This document shows, piece by piece, positions 63,250 to 64,000 of a stretch of 64,000 nucleotides of DNA. The stretch comes from Oceanicaulis sp. HTCC2633 (lineage in GTDB: Bacteria > Pseudomonadota > Alphaproteobacteria > Caulobacterales > Maricaulaceae), in the NCBI RefSeq assembly GCF_000152745.1, contig NZ_CH672428.1, positions 1,443,251 to 1,507,250 on the forward strand. Reading direction: 5' to 3'. The notes under the pieces were generated by a model. That model ran no database searches and was not told the origin of the DNA. It saw only the letters and a program-made list of their open reading frames with translations. Position 1 is the stretch's first letter. The number at the start of each line of letters is the position of its first letter. The position numbers and the translations under genes are program-made.

Positions 63250-64000
63250 TTAGCGGCGTTCGAAGCGCGTTTCCTCATAAGTCAGCGCGATGATCTCGCC
63301 CGCGCCATTGCGCTCGAATTCCAGCGGCAGCAGATCATCCAGCGGATGCTGCTGCAGTCCGAACACGTCTTCACGGGCCGGCGCACCCGTAAAGGCGTAA
63401 TCTCCCCACGCCGCGTGCAGACGCCCCTCCATGATCCGGACCGTCACCGGGGCGTACATCACCGGGTTTTCATAGACGCCCGCATACTCGGACAGCGCCG
63501 CATCATCCGGGGCCCAGCTCCAATCGCCGAAAGCGGCATTGGCGCGATGCGCCTCAACGCTCTCCAGGCGGGCCTCCAGGAGGCGCGCGACGCGCTCTGG
63601 ATATTGCCGCTGGCGCTCGGCCATCCACATGTCGGCGTCCTCGTGGTCAATCACGAACTGGAGGAACTGGATCATGGTGCGGCTGGTCAGCCAGCCGGTC
63701 ATGTTGTCGGAGTTGGAGAACACCCCGATCCCCACGCCCAGATCGGGCGAGAACGCCATCATGGTGCGCGCGCCGGTATAGCCGCCGCCATGGGCGTAGA
63801 GCGTATGCCCTTCAAAGTCGCAGACATTCCAGCCCAGCGCATAGCCGTAACAGGGCAGCTCATAGGCGTTGCGCGCGTCCCGGCTGACCTCGGCGGCGAT
63901 GGCATGGGCCTCGTTGAGGACGGCGGCGGTCAGACCGCTGCCCGAAGGCCCCTCGCCGCGCAAGTTCATCTGCAGCCAGACGATCATGTCATCGGGGGCG
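63250..64000 (-). CDS. beta-lactamase-fold serine hydrolase, 5' end beyond window
   Basis: The frame runs into the right edge, so only the C-terminal 250 residues are seen. YGYALGWNVCDFEGHTLYAHGGGYTGARTMMAFSPDLGVGIGVFSNSDN is given as blocks: Y-G-x-A-L-G-W, A-H-G-G-G (the K/H-T/S-G-like third motif) and F-S-P-D-L-G-V-G-I-G-V-F-S-N, typical of class-C-like serine hydrolases. A C-terminal beta-rich DUF3471-like region (AAFGDWSWAP, YAGVYENPVMY, FERNGAGEI) follows. The catalytic S-x-x-K lies outside the window. Confidence 0.85.
   Translation of the reverse strand, partial: APDDMIVWLQMNLRGEGPSGSGLTAAVLNEAHAIAAEVSRDARNAYELPCYGYALGWNVCDFEGHTLYAHGGGYTGARTMMAFSPDLGVGIGVFSNSDNMTGWLTSRTMIQFLQFVIDHEDADMWMAERQRQYPERVARLLEARLESVEAHRANAAFGDWSWAPDDAALSEYAGVYENPVMYAPVTVRIMEGRLHAAWGDYAFTGAPAREDVFGLQQHPLDDLLPLEFERNGAGEIIALTYEETRFERR

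Overview
The window is 64 kb of a GC-rich, gene-dense alphaproteobacterial chromosome. The closest fit is the Maricaulales/Hyphomonadaceae group (Maricaulis or Oceanicaulis type). This is inferred from gene content, not from a marker tree. Supporting genes are CobS/CobT with no neighbouring cobalamin genes, a SUV3-type RNA helicase next to an S4 protein, FdxA followed by CarD and RpoH, a beta-propeller phytase beside a large TonB-dependent receptor, FATP-type acyl-CoA synthetase, Coq7, and many secreted proteins and lipoproteins. No phage, insertion sequence, CRISPR array or replication origin was seen.

Layout. 0-5 kb: tail of a probable J-domain gene, a secreted HEXXH protein, cobS-cobT and a phytase-like lipoprotein. 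5-12.4 kb: housekeeping block (rpmB, DUF3108, SUV3-like helicase, S4 protein, TerB, fdxA, carD, rpoH). 12.4-24 kb: envelope and regulation (SNase-like lipoprotein, TonB receptor with a DUF2946-like protein, HxlR regulator with DsbA-like enzyme, an acyltransferase/membrane/wHTH operon, a TonB receptor interrupted by one in-frame stop, the divergent phytase, tRNA-Arg). 24-32.5 kb: response regulator and metabolic enzymes, including SelO-PgeF and an acyl-CoA synthetase facing an XRE regulator. 32.5-39 kb: complete cytochrome bd locus, cydABX diverging from cydDC. 39-42 kb: a TIR-like/TM/TPR gene with a small partner, next to tRNA-Leu. 42-49 kb: ExoD-like, DsbB, Coq7, HAD phosphatase, HNH nuclease, esterase, GluQ-RS, MFS transporter. 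48.5-55 kb: a cluster of small secreted proteins sharing a two-cysteine motif, with S9 peptidase, DUF481 protein and a thioredoxin-fold protein. 55-58 kb: TPP riboswitch, MmcQ/YjbR gene and thiC. 58-62 kb: a six-gene R-body (Reb) type operon with a divergent HTH regulator. 62-64 kb: M19 dipeptidase and a beta-lactamase-fold hydrolase cut by the window end.

The best candidates for new biology are: (1) the R-body operon, where two RebB-family subunits flank or bracket four genes I do not recognise; (2) four small exported proteins with a shared C-x2-W-P-x3-[VE]-G-[EQD]-x(5-7)-C motif, one of them frameshifted; (3) the TIR-like/TM/TPR sensor gene and its partner; and (4) three copies of a 9-mer between the phytase and the broken TonB receptor. 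Three genes look broken or mis-sequenced (TonB receptor, DUF924 gene, one small secreted gene). Each needs only a one- or few-base change, so assembly error must be excluded before calling them pseudogenes. All functional calls rest on reading motifs by eye; no database search was possible.
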